Assembly (NCBI GenBank): GCA_030248135.1
Contig: JASANC010001169.1
Coordinates: forward strand, 124,001-188,000
DNA length: 64,000 bases
Source of the DNA: Theristus sp. LFF4_11
Lineage: Eukaryota; Nematoda; Chromadorea; Monhysterida; Xyalidae
Direction of reading: 5' to 3'
This document shows, piece after piece, positions 35,901 to 48,787 of this stretch (position 1 is its first letter; each line of letters begins with the position of its first letter). Made by a program: the position numbers and the translations under genes. The notes beneath the pieces were generated by a model. The model saw only the letters and a program-made list of their open reading frames with translations. It made no database searches and was not told the origin of the DNA.

Positions 35901-38900
35901 TTCGCATGGTCTGAACATAGTCCGCTCATTGGTGTGTATCCATGGAAACGAAACAGACGATAGGGTTGTTGCCCGTTCTTTTTCGTAGTTTTTTCCGTGT
36001 GCTTGTGTGGTTTGGCTCTGTTGGATTGATGTGATCTTATGTGAATTGTGAACGTTATTTTCTCTGTCCACCTGTTTATACACCAATAGAAAAAACAACT
36101 CTTGTTGCTGCAATCGCTTTTTATTCGCTTCGCATTCGAGTAATGATATAGATAATAAGAAATACTGAAATCTATTTTTGTGTTCGTTTTCAATTTCAGC
36201 GTGAAATGCCGTCGCAAGTCACCAACGGCGATGACGATGCGGAAGGTGAATAGCGGTTTGAACATTTGTCACTGTTGTTTTCGAAATTCTGTCAGATTCG
36301 TGTGTGTTCGCAATCGACCATGGTTGATTTTTCTCAATTCTCAATTTATTTAAAAACTCATTGTTTCTGCGCCCAGCCGTGCGAGAGGCGCGCGCAGCGG
36401 CAGCAAGCATCAGCGAAGCGAACGGCAGTGCTGCGGACGACGACGTCGTTGGCGATACGCCGCGTCAGTCGGACGTTGACAGCGGTGATGGTGATGGTGA
36501 TCGTCGGTCGAATGGTGACGCAGCGCCGAACGCCAACAAGGTTGATCCGTGATGCCATGCCCATCCGGGTTGAACATCGTTTTTACGCGTATATGCGTGG
36601 CCACAAGTCAACCGAACCATCCCGGTTGATGCGGTGTAGTCTGCTCGATTGTGGCAACAATTATGCATTTCATTTTGTGGCGATATGCAATGCTCGTGCA
36701 CCTAATCGCTCGTTCGCTCGCTCGCAGAAGAGCAAAAAGCGCAAGCGTCTCGATCGCACCGACCGCCTGCTGCGTCGCACGAACAACGCGCTCAGTAGAC
36801 TCGCGTCTGACGACGACGACGACGACGCAAACGCCACCAAAACGCGCAGATCCGCTCGCAAGTGAGCTCACCAGTCACCACTGTGTTGTGAAACACGGCT
36901 GCTTCAGATGCAGCAAACGCAACCTCAACATCACTCCACACTGCAGTGTGGCCTATTATGCGTTTCTGCTCATCAGAAAAAGTGTGGCGCCAATTTTGCG
37001 TCAGCCAGGCTGCATGTTGTGCGTGATTCTTCGACCAACCTCCCTGCACTCGGGTGTTCGTGGCACTGCAGCCCTGTAGCCGCGAGTAATGGTCGAATTC
37101 GCTGCTAGTAAATAAAATGTGAATATGGAACATCAACTCTGCTGTTGTTGTGCATTGAATTGTTCTGTTCAGGAAAAGCAAAACCAGCGATGCGAAAAAC
37201 GACGATGTCGCGTCGGAAACGGCCGACAAATCCGAGCAACCGTCGACCGAATCAGATGGCGACTCAGACGAGAGTGTCGTCGTCGTTAAGGTGCCAAAAT
37301 CAAAGGTCTGCTGTTTGGTGAGACGGATTTACACGAACAGATCAAAGACGCTTGTTGCAAGTTTAACACATTTAACATTCAACCAGTCAATCAACGGGCT
37401 TGTGTCGTTTCAGAAAAAGCAGAAAGCGACCGTGCGGAGTAGCTCCGATGACGGTGACGTGAACAATCAGGTCAGCGACGACGACGACGACGCTGTGTCG
37501 TCCGACGACAACGCTGCTGGCCCGTCGGGCATCATTGCACTACCAAAACGAACGACACGCAGTGAGGCGCAGAAACGCAAGACGCGCGCCAGCAGCGCCA
37601 CGGACGATGACGACCCACAGCAATCGGGCGACTCGTCGGAGCGACCGACCGTGAAACGCCGTCGACGCAACAATCGCCTCCGCGTGAAAACGGTCTCCGA
37701 TGACGACGCTGACGAAAGCGGTTAGTGCCAAGTACTTTGCCGCGTGCATTGTTTACGACACATGGTGGTTCACGTTACGAACACGACACGACGCAGTTTA
37801 TTATTATTTTAGCTTTACTTTGCAATTTCTGTAACGTGTAACCGCACGTGACATATGTCGTTTGTAAAACGGGGTTCACATTGCTGTACAAACAACGCCG
37901 AGCTATAGACACAAACGGATGAACGGAAAATCACCTAAACCTCGATCGGCTAGTATAACAGTTTCTTGAGGTCCGACTGGAAATTCTTCGGTTGATTATA
38001 GCGAGGCTTGTAGTAGAGCACTCCGTTTGGGGACCACTGTGAACGCAGGTGCTTGATCTCGTCGGCTTGCCAGGTCGCCAGACCGGCGGTGCAGCCGTTG
38101 CGACAGCGGACGGACAGACCCCGGAGGTTCGCGAGCGCTTGCTGGATTCTCGGGTCTGAAAAGAAGCATGCATGTGTTCCTGTGAACATGACAAACGGCC
38201 TTGTTATCGACTGTTGTTGTTGTGGTTCGACTTTCGAAACTGAGAGTGCAATAGTGACGTAAAGTTTTTGATCGAAACAAGTATTCGCGTGAGCGCGCAT
38301 TGCACGAACCCTTCCACCAGAGGCGTCTATGGAGCAGCGACCCAAAACGCCATGCGTCCGCGAACTGCAGCTGCGCGCCGAGCATGCACAGCACGATCGC
38401 AATACAAATCCGTCGTTGTTGCCGCACCATTGGTGTTGTTGCCTTTTTATTGTCAGTCGCCTAGTGAACACTGGGTGTACCTTTGAATGTGTAACCAGTG
38501 TGTCATATGTGTAATGTGTGTGTGTGGGATGTTATTGCTTTTATCGGAAATTAGCTCAGCTTAGCTGAGAGATTAGCGCTTGAAACTGAAAACTCCAAAA
38601 GTAACAAAAGTAACTAAGATGCGCGAATGGTGAGTGAGTGGCCGTCAAGGGAAAACCCAGTTACTAAGCACTTTAATTGGTTTTATGGTAATTTTTTAGC
38701 GACATGATTTGTGGGTAGTACAAGCATTGCTGTCGTCACACACACGAAACGAAGCAGCAGATGCAAAACTACTGAATGCGGTAACTGGAGGTGCCGCGTG
38801 GTGACATTTGTTGATTGCACCGTCGCTGCATGCAAATGTGTCGCAGTAATTCTTGCGTCAGTCGGTCTTGTGTTCGTGCGATTGCTCGCACTTCAGTTTT

Positions 38901-41900
38901 CTGTGGCAACGTAAACAAACTTGTAATTAAGAGAACGGTTTCATTGGCGGTGTTTTTGGTTTGCAAAGGTTGGATCGGTTTTTGTTTGATTTGATCACAT
39001 CTGAACTGATCCATCTGCATTTGCGTAATTATTTCACTCACACGGAATGGGTATTTACCATCGTGGTCTTAATGACAAACAGACAGGAGTGGGCGCGAGC
39101 AACACACGCGAACCCGCGCATTGTAGTGCAGTGTGTCAACTATTTTAATTACAGTTCTCGCAGTGCGAGGGTGGCGCGGCCACGTGCAAAGTATGAATCT
39201 GTCATAATACTGGTCATGTATTTCAAGGGCACTGTAATGATGCGTTCACGTGACGTATAAAATGAATGAGTGACGGAACAGAGGATGAGCTCTGTGAGAA
39301 TCGCTTGTATCCGGAGTTCACCATTTAATTTTCGCCGCCGCAATTTTTGTGGTCAGTCAAGATTTCATTTCGGGATACTGTTCCATCCGTCAATGTCGAC
39401 GTCTCCCATTAATTAATTGGTACATGGTACGGTACATTAATTGCGGGCCATTTGCTAGAGTTCATACCATATGATTCATTCGCATCTCAAAATCAGCGCG
39501 CAGACTCACACAAGCAAACAATTATTGTGGACAGAACAAAACAACACATGTTGTTTTTTTATATTATCTGTATTTTCTGCGTTGACAAAAGTGTTAAAGC
39601 AATCTTGTGGGAAATCACCTAACAATTAAAAGTGTGAATAAGCCGTGTGTGTGTGTGACTTTCTTTTTCCATCTGAAAGTGTGAATAACCCGTGTGTGTG
39701 TGTGACTTTTTTCCATCACTGAAAAAGATGAACAGAGAACGAACATTATTGCTGTTGCAGGCAGCGAGTACAAGAACACGGATGAGCACGACGATGACGA
39801 CGATGATGACGACGACTTGTTCGACGACGATGCTGACGAGGACGCTGCGGAGAGGAAAGCGAAGCGGAAAAAGAAGAACAAAACGCCGTCGCCGAAGAAG
39901 GAGGAGTCGTCGCATCGAACGCGCAAAGTGATGGGCAAGGACAAACTGCAGAAGGAGACGGTCGATGCTGAGAAGGCCGAGAAGGAGCGCATGCAGCGGC
40001 TGAAAGAGCGACAGGCGAAGGTGAGACGTCGCGGTGGTGTATGTGCGAGATTTGGTGGCATGCTGGAGTGGAAAGGTTTGAGTACCGTGGTAGCAGCTTC
40101 TCGGTATGAATGATGTTGGCCAGGCCGAAATGCACAGAGCCATCATGCAAATTGGTTGATTATGTGGGCGGTTGTTAGTGGATTCCATCCGTCCAAAAAT
40201 GTGTGACATCAGATGCGATGTGCAAATAGAAGTTGTTTTTGGCATGCGTTTACTGTAAACGGGCGGCCAATTTCAGACCAGACCCAGAACGGGACATTTC
40301 AAATCAAAAACAAGGGTTTTGTGCAGAAGCAGAACGATGGAAAATTGCGCAACAATTCATGTTGCTACGACATATTGTTGCTGATAACAGACGACATAAT
40401 AATAACCAGGAAATTACGAATGAAGTTTTAGATCAGAAAAATTGAAAACAACCCTTAAAAACTTGAAAGAAGCCGGTTTTTGCGCTTTTTCAACCATCAA
40501 TATTTTACCTCGATAAAAACGCGTCAAAAATGGTTTGTTTTTCATTGCCATTGTTAAGCCGAGTTCGAGTACCACAACAAACATGCGACGGTGCGTGCGT
40601 TCGCAACAGCTGCACTGGTGTCTTTCAGTACAACGCGATCGAGTTGTACAGCGACAGTGACAACGAGACGGCAGCCGTGGGCGCCGACGACACGCTCAAG
40701 TCACCGGTGCCGTCCGCGAGTCGTCAGTCGTCACGCGCGTCGACGTCCAGTCTGCCAAGGTCACCGCGAAAGAAGCAATTCGTCAAACGGGTGGTGCTCG
40801 ATCGCAACGAGGAGACCGGCGAGGAAACGGTGCGCTGGGGTTGCCGTTCTTTTTGGCGAAATATTGATTGTTGAAATCGAAAATTACTGTTGTAATACTG
40901 ATTGTACTGAAAAATACTGATCGTTGTAATGACTTCGTAAGACACCAATTTTTCGAAATGTCAATTGTTGTTTTTGGCCTATTGCACTATATAGCACAAA
41001 GAATTACGTTTTGGGCGTGTAGTGGCTGCACCACTGATGAGATTAACCCACACGTCGTGCGGTTGCAGCTCTTAAACATCGAAACGCACTCTTTCTGTCG
41101 TTCGTGATTTTTGGTTTGGATTTGTCATCGCAGGTTGTGGTGGACGAGCGACTGGCGAAACTGCTGAAGCCGCACCAGGCCGAGGGTGTCAAGTTCATGT
41201 ACGACTCGCTGATTGAGACGCTGCAGCGGTTGAAGGACGACAAGGAGACCGGCGGCGGTGGAATCCTCGCGCACGCAATGGGACTCGGCAAAACACTCCA
41301 GGTTTACTGAGACAATTCAATTTCAGTTTCGTTCTTTAGTCTTCAATCAGTCAGGTCAGAGCTACTTTAACTTTCAATGTCAGTATCCAATCATTCATTC
41401 AATGCGATGTGCTTCTTGTTTGCAGACGATCGCGTTCGTTCACACGCTGCTGACGCATCCGGACATCAAGCAGATCATCCAGTACGTGCTGATCGTCGTG
41501 CCAAAGAACGTCATCACGAACTGGACGGACGAATTCATAAAGTGGATGGGCGAAATCGGCGATCTGAAGGAGATCAATGTGAGCAACATTCTGCTGTGTG
41601 ACGGTGTGATGACGGAATGTGACGCACTTGCCGTCATGCGGAGAGTCACCGCCGTGTGCACCATCACAGCAGCACGTTCCCCGCCACACTGTCACCCTGG
41701 TGGCCTGGTGGTAGCGCGTTAGACTCTTGTCCGTGCGTTCGGGGGATCGAGCCCCACCGAGGGGTGTATAGGGACTTAATGACAGAGCAAACTCAATGGG
41801 CACCCTGCTGGACGGCGTTCTATACGCTTTTAGCCCTGGCTATAAACATCGCCTAAAATGCCCAGCAACCATAACAACAACAACTGTCGCACTAATCGCA

Positions 41901-44900
41901 TTGCCACGTGCTGCAGCAACCCATTAGCATTGTAATGGAATGGATCACAAACCTTTTCATGCTTCTTCATAGACGTAGTATTTGCGTGCAGGTGCTGACG
42001 TTGAGCGTCGAGTCCGCGAAGAAGGGTCGCGGTTACGGTAACAGCAGCCGCAAGGATGCCGAGCAGTACTTGTCGACGCTGAAATACTGGAAGAGTCGAA
42101 AGGGTGTACTGATCATGAACTACGAGATGCTGCGCAAACTGACGCAGGGCGACGACATCAAGTCGGGACAGACGCTCAAGAATGAACGCAAGGGACAAAA
42201 GCCGAAGAAGATCAGCAAGGCGCAGAAGGCGCTGCTCGAGCTGACGCCCACCTATCGCGAATATTTGCGTGAAAGTGCGCTTTTTGGAAAATTAGAAACA
42301 GTGTTTCCTGCTTGCGTTCAGGCGAAACCGGAGCGTGTTTTGCAAAAACGGCATTGTGAACAGCGCAGCTTTGTAATTTACGCACCGATTTCGCCCGAAC
42401 GCTGGTAGAAGCGCTGCATTATTTATTGTTCTCATGACGACGCGATTGTAACGGGGTCTTTCTTTGCTATTGCAGTGACTGATCTGGTGATTTGTGACGA
42501 GGGTCACATGCTCAAAAACGATGAATCGATCATCGCCCGGTGCATGTCCGAGATTGCGACGCAACGGCGACTGTGTCTCACTGGCACGCCGCTGCAGAAT
42601 AAATTGGACGAATGTATGATGATTGTTTGCGGAGGGAGAGATTATTTTTTTGTTGGATCTGCTCTGAGAACACGCATAGGGGTAATCAGTTTCATGCTTG
42701 ACGCGGCAGTGACTCGGATATTTGAAATACGACGGAATAAAATTTCTGCAATTTTGATTTGCGACATAAAGCGTGAAACAAATTTCCACGTCTGCGAACG
42801 CTTTGTGTCGCCGAATCAACAGAAAAACAATAGCGAAACACATTTTACATCTTTTCACTCGAAATTGAAATTGACAGTGAAAATGAATCCCAGCAGCTCT
42901 CGTGTTTTCGTTTCTCAGATTTCACGATGGTGCAGTTCGTGAAGCCGAACCTGCTCGGCAACAAGAAGGAGTTCCGCAATCAGTTCAAGAATCCGATCGA
43001 GGCCGGCCAGTACAAGGACTCGTCGGCGTTCGACGTGCGGCGCATGATGAAGCGAACGTTCGTGCTGACGCGCAAACTCAAGGGCGTTCTGCATGTGCGT
43101 CTTGCTCGTAATGACACCAGATTGTAATTGCTAATGCTAATGCGTAATGCTTTGTGTTGATCGTGTGACATTCATGGACTGACGACAAGAGTGTCAGAAA
43201 AAGTCACCGAGAAACCAGCTAGGGAAACTGGAAACCGGTTTCTTGAACGAAAACGGTGTCCGTTTTTACCCCGCAGTCCACAAACCGAAAAAAACAGAAC
43301 AAACAAATCAATTTCGTTTTCACGCTTGTCTGCAATATGCGAGCGCACGCGCCAACTCAGCCATAAACTCAACCTCAATCAAGTCTGTGCCAGTTGTTCA
43401 CCAATGTTTTGCACACCGTGTTTCAGCGACACGACTGGGCGAGCGTGTGCAGCAAGTACGCCGAGTACCTGACCGAGAAGCACACGTACGTGATCAGCAT
43501 TCGACTGTCGCAGGCGCAGATTGATCTCTATCGCTTCTACCTCGACAGGGTACGCCAAAATTGCATTCATTTCGATTGGAGATCACGTTTTCTCGATCTT
43601 TGAAATTACTGCATCGCAACAACAACACATACAACAAACGCACACACATACACGCTTGTGTAGTGTCGCATGTGTGCGCGCCTGTGTGTGCGTGTGCATT
43701 ACTACAGTCTAACGCTATAACATATCCAACTAGCTGATTGGTTGGTGAAAACGCGATGCATGCATTCTGTGCAAAGCACACTCCGCCTCCGCAGCAATGC
43801 ACGCACAGAATGCACGCATCAACCAATCCTAGTTGCACATGTTGTGGAGTTCGACTGTGTCATTGTAAGCGAGCGCGCAGTCTTCCGACTAGGACTGCGT
43901 CACACTTTTTTTTCGCCAGGAGGTCGGTCTGTCCGGTCTGTACGAGTGCGAGGACGAGCGCATGGCGGAGCAGATGGCCGAGATTCTGAAGAATCGTGCC
44001 GCTGGCGGCCGCTCACGGGTGCTGGGCGACTGGCACCAGTTGACGCGCGTCTGGACGCACCCGGGCACGCTGATACTGCACAAGCAGAAGAAGGACAAGG
44101 AGGTCGGCTGCTTTCAGAAACTGTCGTCTGATTGATGCGCTAGTTACGGAGTTATTTTTGGAGTTTTCTGCACACGGGTGTCTTTTTTGTTCGTTTCAGG
44201 AGTTGAATCGAATCGAGCGAAACGGCGACGACCTGGCCGACTTCCTGGACGATCGCTCGGACGTAACAGAGGATTTGGTCAGCAGCTCCGGTGGCGACGC
44301 GGACGACGACAATAATGGGTTGATAGGGGGGTCGTGGTGTTTGTGGGATTGTCAGTGGTGACTTGTGTTGATCTTGGTCCACAATCATTCCTCCTCCGAA
44401 CTTTCCAGCGATGACGAAGTGGTGAACCAGTGGAAATCGAATGCGCGCGCGAAACGAGCGCAGGCGACTGAAGGTTTATTGTGGTTGTGCGGTTGGGTTT
44501 TGTGTTTGGTGAAGATTTCGAGAGTCGTGCATCAATCGATAACGTACCACCCCTTTCTGCAACTGACTGTATCGAAACCTAAATGCGGAGAGTTCCGCAC
44601 AGTTTAATTGAATTGTCAAAATAAGTGTCAAAAAATCAAAAAAAAATTCTATCGAAAACACCGATGTCCTTTTTGTGCAGACGATGACGCCGCCAGTGGC
44701 CGTTCAACACCGGCCGTCAATTCCAACTGGTGGCAGGACGCCCGTGACAAACAGCAGAAGCCGTTGGTCAGCCAGGAGCACATGTTCAACGTTGAGTTGT
44801 CCGGCAAAATGTGCGTGCTCTTCGAGATCATCAGACGCTGCGAGAGCATCGGCGATAAATTGTGAGTGGACAGAGAGGGAAGACAGCTTTGAGTTGTTGG

Positions 44901-47900
44901 CCAAATTTTTGTGATGATCTGATCTGAGGATGTAAAGTGGTGCATTTTGTGAATACCAGGCGAACTGTAAATCTTAGCTGATTGGATTGACTGCGTTTGA
45001 ATTGCGCTCAACTCAGCTCGATGCCAGCCAATCAGTATGTCAGATTCATATATCAAAATAAACAAACGTTGTTACAGTTGTTTGAGACCGCAGCTCGAAC
45101 TGCTTTTTCTCGTGCATAATTCTGGCTGGGTGGGGTGCCTATCGAGTTTTCTCTGTCATTAAGTGTCTGCGGGGCTCGATCCCTCGAACGCATCGACAAT
45201 AGTCTAATGCGCTACCACCAAGCCACGAAAGTATGCTGCTGTGGTGTTCGTGTACCCGCAGCCCCGACCAGTTCTGAATCACAGCCACAACCCCGCGCAC
45301 GTTTTCAGGCTGATCTTCTCGCAGCGCGTCGAGATGCTCGACTACATCGAGGGCTTCCTCAAAGCGACGTCGTCGACGTGGTGCCAGGACGGGCATCGAT
45401 GTGCGGCACGACTGCCGAACGAACGCGAATGGGGCTGGTACGCGAACATCGACTATTATCGCATCGATGGACAGACGTCGACCGACAAGCGCAACGCGCA
45501 GATCGAGAACTTCCAGGAGGAGACGAACTTCAGGTGCGTGTTGTGATCGTGGTTGTTGCGGATTTTTTAGTATTCTCGCGTGTTTTAAACAATGTTTTGG
45601 TTTCATGACTGACTCTATTGACTCTGACTTTTCACTTTCGAGCTGATGATTCAATTTTCACTTTCAACTTTATGTTCAAATGATTAATGGCATTATTTTA
45701 ACAGTCGACCAGCAAGTCGTGGTAATCAGGGTCGGCTTTTGAAGTTGGCTTATTGATTGGTCCATCAAGCTCGATGCAGCCAATCAGCATGCCAGAATGT
45801 GCATATGTTTCACAGTTTTTTTTAAACTGTACAGGGGCCGTCTATTCCTGGTGTCCACACGCGCCGGCGGTATCGGCATCAATTTAACAGCAGCGAATCG
45901 TGTCGTCCTGTTTGACGTCAGCTGGAATCCGAGCAACGATCTGCAGTCGCTCTATCGCGTTTATCGATTCGGCCAACTGAAGCCAGTCTACGTCTATCGA
46001 CTGGTCGCTCAAGTGAGTCTCGGTGCCATGGAACGCACCCATTCATTGCCATCGTTGCATTTGGTTCTGCGACAGGACTCAGGACTGGCTGTCAGTCAGT
46101 ACTTCGTTCGCAGAAATCGCGAGAAAATTCAGAAAATCGTGTCTCCGAGACTCGGTCATTACATCGGCAATTTTTAATGGTCAAGATAAGAATACAACGT
46201 CAATATTCTTTGTATGATTGATAGATAGAATTGTATGTATAGCCCAGCATGATACTGACTTTGTATCTCTAGACTGACGTTGCAGTCGATGAACTTCAAA
46301 ACCGTGATTCTGATTCTATGCAATCTGGAATCTGAGCTGCTGTATTGATGATTGCCCAACGTCATTCAGTGACAATCAGCCTGTGAAGACATGCCCAAAT
46401 GGATGGTCTGCGTTTGCAGGGTTGCATGGAGGAGCGCGTGTACGACCGCCAGGTGACCAAGTCGTCAACGTCACTGCGCACGATTGACGAGAAGCGAATC
46501 GACAACATCTTCCGTGACGGCGACGTCTCGCAGCTGTACCGCTTTCAGCCGGTGCAACTCGACCCGGACGCTTTGAACGAACGACCCGCTGGCCGACCCC
46601 CAAAGGTGCTACTGCGGATGTCGCACTGCAATTCAGTTCGATTCAGTCGAAACTGGACTTCGTTGAAATTGGAAACCGAACATTTGGCATATCTGGCAAA
46701 ACAGCACCGCATTTTAAAAATCTTCCAACCAAAGCCCGATCGACAGGATGGTGATCATTATAGTAATCAACGTTTTTACCAATAACTCCACATATCAACC
46801 GCAGCCTGCCAGACCACCAATACTGATTGAAAACTGTGTGACTTTCACTTATGCTTAGAAGGTGCCAACAACGAGTTCTCCCAAAAACAAATCTTTTCAG
46901 GATCTGCTGCTGGCTGACTTGCTGCTGTCGCAGGTCGGCCGTGAGTGGATCGTACGTCACCACGACCACGACGGTCTGTTCAAGAACGAGGACAGCGCCG
47001 AGTTGGACGAGGAGGAGCAGGAGGCGGCCTGGAGGGAGTACGAGGACGAGCGGAAACGTGCCACGCAGCCGTTCACCGGACTCATCGGCGGACGTTAGTG
47101 CGCTCGTGCAGTGCAGCGATAGGTTTTTTGGTGGTTCTGCGACTTGGTGCATGCTTGCATACACCAGTTTCATGCTGGACGCGGCAATCCAAAAGTGACA
47201 AGAGTCAAGCGAGTTCACAATAATTGCGCGTCAAGCATGAAACTGGTTTCTTTTCCAAACGTCTACGCAGGCACCGAGTTGCAGAACCAAAGAAACGAGG
47301 TTCACAGTTCATGGGATGTCATGGCACCATATTGGATTTATTGGAATTCAGATCCACTCAAGTGGTGTTATGCCCAGAACATGAAGAGTGCAACTGCTTT
47401 TCATGAGTTATTGTTTGTGGAGCCCACCTCGTCTCCGCGCCACAAAGCATTTGCATTTTTTTGCTTTTGTTGTGTGCGTGATCTGAAAGTGAGCTACACA
47501 CTGTACCACTGTTGGTTTCCAGCGCTACCGTCCGTACCGAATCCGAATTCCGTGCACTGGCAGTATCAGAAGCAACTCGGCAACGTATGTCACGCGATTC
47601 TTGCCGGCACAAAGATCGACAACTTCACGGAGGTATGATCTTTTATTTTGGTCCCGAGACTCAATGGGCGCATAGATAGGTAAACAGTTTCATGCATAAT
47701 GCGGGAATTCAAAATTCAAGATCCGAGGCCTCCAAGTCGGCGACTTTGAATTGCCACATGAAAATGAAACTAAGTTTACTTTCACGTCTGCAAGCCCACC
47801 GAGTCGCAGACCCTGAAAATTGACATTATTTTGAATGGCAGCAAAAAAAACATTACTAATGAAACAACACAAATTATGATTCTCGTTTGTTGCTGCAAAA

Positions 47901-48787
47901 CGCACAACGTCAACACTGATACGCACAGTCGCCTTTTTCTCAACAACAATCAGGCGCTGGCGATTCAAGCGTACCACGCCGTGGAGCAGGCGCACCCACG
48001 CTACCCGGATGCGGACTTGTTGGCCGGTCTGAAGGTGTACGGCATGCTGTGCGCGCAGCATTACGGAGATGAACGCAGGCACACTGAGATGCCGAATGCG
48101 TACGCAACGCTGTTGGCTAGCATCAATAAGGTACGCACTCGTCCGTGGCAGCCGCGCTGACCCTTGTTTTGTTTCACTGTTATAATTCTAGGAAATCTGT
48201 TTCATTTTCATTTTCTTTCCTTATGATTTAGTTCATTCTTTCAGGTTTCGTTTCTCTCAAATTCTGGTTTCATTCAGTTTTTTGTCTGTTTACAGGGCCG
48301 CTATGAGGACTGGTTCAACAATGAACTGTTGCCACGCGTGCGCGACATGTTGTCCGTGGTATGTGGATTGTGTGCAAAAGATGATGTGCAGTCGGAAATG
48401 TGGGAGGGGTTGCCTTGTGGTGGTGATGATGGTGAAAGACGTGAGCATCACTTGATTCCAAACTCACGAAGCGATTCATGATCGTTTTTGTTTGATTTTT
48501 TTCAGCGCAGCGCGCAACACTCGCAAATGCAGCAGCCGCAGATGCCGCAGCCACCGGCGGCGCATCATCGGCCCCATCAGCAACAGCAACAGCAACGTCT
48601 CGCCAGCAACATCAACCCGGCACATCAGCAGCCGCTGTCGGCGCAGGAGCAACTGGTGCAGCAGGCGCTGATGCAGCAGCAGATGCGCGCCATGCAACAG
48701 CGGCACGCGCACGCGCAACCGGAACTGGTCGATTTGGACCTGGACGCCTTCGACAATGCGCCGTCGACGTCGCACATTGGCTTCTGA
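32913..48787 (+). CDS. ATRX/XNP-type SNF2 chromatin remodelling ATPase (32 exons)
   Basis: Exons: 32913-33089, 33305-33489, 33752-33904, 33979-34147, 34474-34650, 34914-35132, 35379-35480, 36200-36245, 36377-36540, 36728-36861, 37173-37305, 37414-37720, 39761-40020, 40629-40829, 41134-41301, 41426-41578, 41992-42274, 42476-42613, 42919-43094, 43427-43549, 43920-44102, 44200-44318, 44409-44473, 44681-44861, 45309-45533, 45835-46012, 46420-46605, 46901-47093, 47523-47632, 47954-48130, 48296-48358, 48506-48787. The model gives 1,809 residues in frame. Residues 1-800 are charged and low-complexity. The ATPase begins near 810 ([14 protein letters not shown]). Motif I is GLGKT (859-863), motif II DEGH (1018-1021), motif [11 protein letters not shown] (1045-1052). 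The second lobe has [11 protein letters not shown] (1421-1431) and YRVYRFGQ (1454-1461), then [14 protein letters not shown] as in ATRX. The C terminus is Gln/His-rich. Family role: ATP-driven heterochromatin remodelling and histone H3.3 deposition. No cysteine-rich ADD domain is seen. Confidence 0.95.
37950..38430 (-). CDS. Small predicted secreted protein nested in ATRX intron 12, opposite strand
   Basis: Two exons, 38430-38310 and 38155-37950, joined with frame kept (donor GTTCGT, acceptor CTTCTTTTCAG), encode 108 residues. Residues 1-26 form a textbook signal peptide: a basic start (MVRQQRR), a hydrophobic core ([16 protein letters not shown]) and an ADA cleavage motif before Trp27. The mature part, about 82 residues, has a dibasic site (HRR) near its start, only two cysteines (VRCRNGC), and a Tyr/Lys/Asn-rich tail ending KKLLY. 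Codon choice in exon 2 is GC-rich like real exons nearby. The gene lies wholly inside the 2-kb ATRX intron 37721-39760 and runs antisense to it. I do not recognise the family; a peptide precursor or small secreted structural protein are both possible. Confidence 0.62.
39631..39716 (+). repeat. 47-base tandem duplication with TG runs
   Basis: AGTGTGAATA followed by CCGTGTGTGTGTGTGACTTT occurs twice, starting at 39631 and 39678. It lies in ATRX intron 12, about 45 bases before exon 13. Confidence 0.8.
41697..41883 (+). mobile_element. tRNA-derived SINE, copy 2 (best preserved)
   Basis: The head reads like a tRNA: TGGCCTGGTGGTAGCGCGTT (A-box region) and GGGATCGAGCCCC (B-box region) about 35 bases later. 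A tRNA-unrelated body follows, with TTAATGACAGAG and a tail ending ACAACAACAACTG. Located in ATRX intron 16. Confidence 0.78.
42687..42800 (+). mobile_element. Short intronic miniature element, family F copy 1
   Basis: Begins CAGTTTCATGCTTGACGCGG and ends in CACGTCTGCGAACG. Related sequences occur in ATRX introns 28 and 29 (47163-47290 and 47685-47812). Located in ATRX intron 18. Confidence 0.55.
43703..43858 (+). mobile_element. Palindromic miniature element, family D copy 2
   Basis: Shares GATTGGTTGGT, GCATGCATTCTGTGCA, CTCCGCCTCCGCAGCAAT and CACAGAATGCAC with 5133-5322. Ends are TACAGTCTAACGC and inverse-like GTTCGACTGTG. Located in ATRX intron 20. Confidence 0.65.
44974..45056. mobile_element. 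Short palindromic element, family G copy 1
   Basis: CTGATTGG at the left and CCAATCAG at the right enclose inverted TTGAATTGCGC-type arms; the right flank reads CAGTATGTCAGATTCATAT. Related copies are at 45742-45815 and 53186-53262, all within introns. Confidence 0.5.
45131..45235 (-). mobile_element. tRNA-derived SINE, copy 3 (reverse orientation)
   Basis: Read on the minus strand it has TGGCTTGGTGGTAGCGCATT, GGGATCGAGCCCCG, TTAATGACAGAG and AACTCGATAGGCACCCC, matching copy 2. Located in ATRX intron 24, about 75 bases before exon 25. Confidence 0.75.
45742..45815. mobile_element. Short palindromic element, family G copy 2
   Basis: TTGATTGGTCCATCAAGCTC then GCAGCCAATCAGCATGCCAG, parallel to 44974-45056. 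Located in ATRX intron 25. Confidence 0.45.
47163..47290 (+). mobile_element. Short intronic miniature element, family F copy 2
   Basis: CCAGTTTCATGCTGGACGCGG is mirrored by CGCGTCAAGCATGAAACTGG about 60 bases later, forming a hairpin, then ACGTCTACGCAGGCACCGAG. Located in ATRX intron 28. Confidence 0.6.
47685..47812 (+). mobile_element. Short intronic miniature element, family F copy 3
   Basis: Begins ACAGTTTCATGCATAATGCG and ends CACGTCTGCAAGCCCACCGA plus GTCGCAGACC, parallel to copy 2. Located in ATRX intron 29. Confidence 0.55.

Noticed and set aside
38053..38514. Plus-strand ORFs opposite the nested secreted-protein gene
   Set aside because: No domain or signal peptide; the minus strand gives a better spliced model.
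41697..41770. tRNA gene
   Set aside because: The A- and B-box-like blocks are there, but no full cloverleaf with paired acceptor stem can be drawn, and the same unit recurs with an unrelated body, so it is a SINE.
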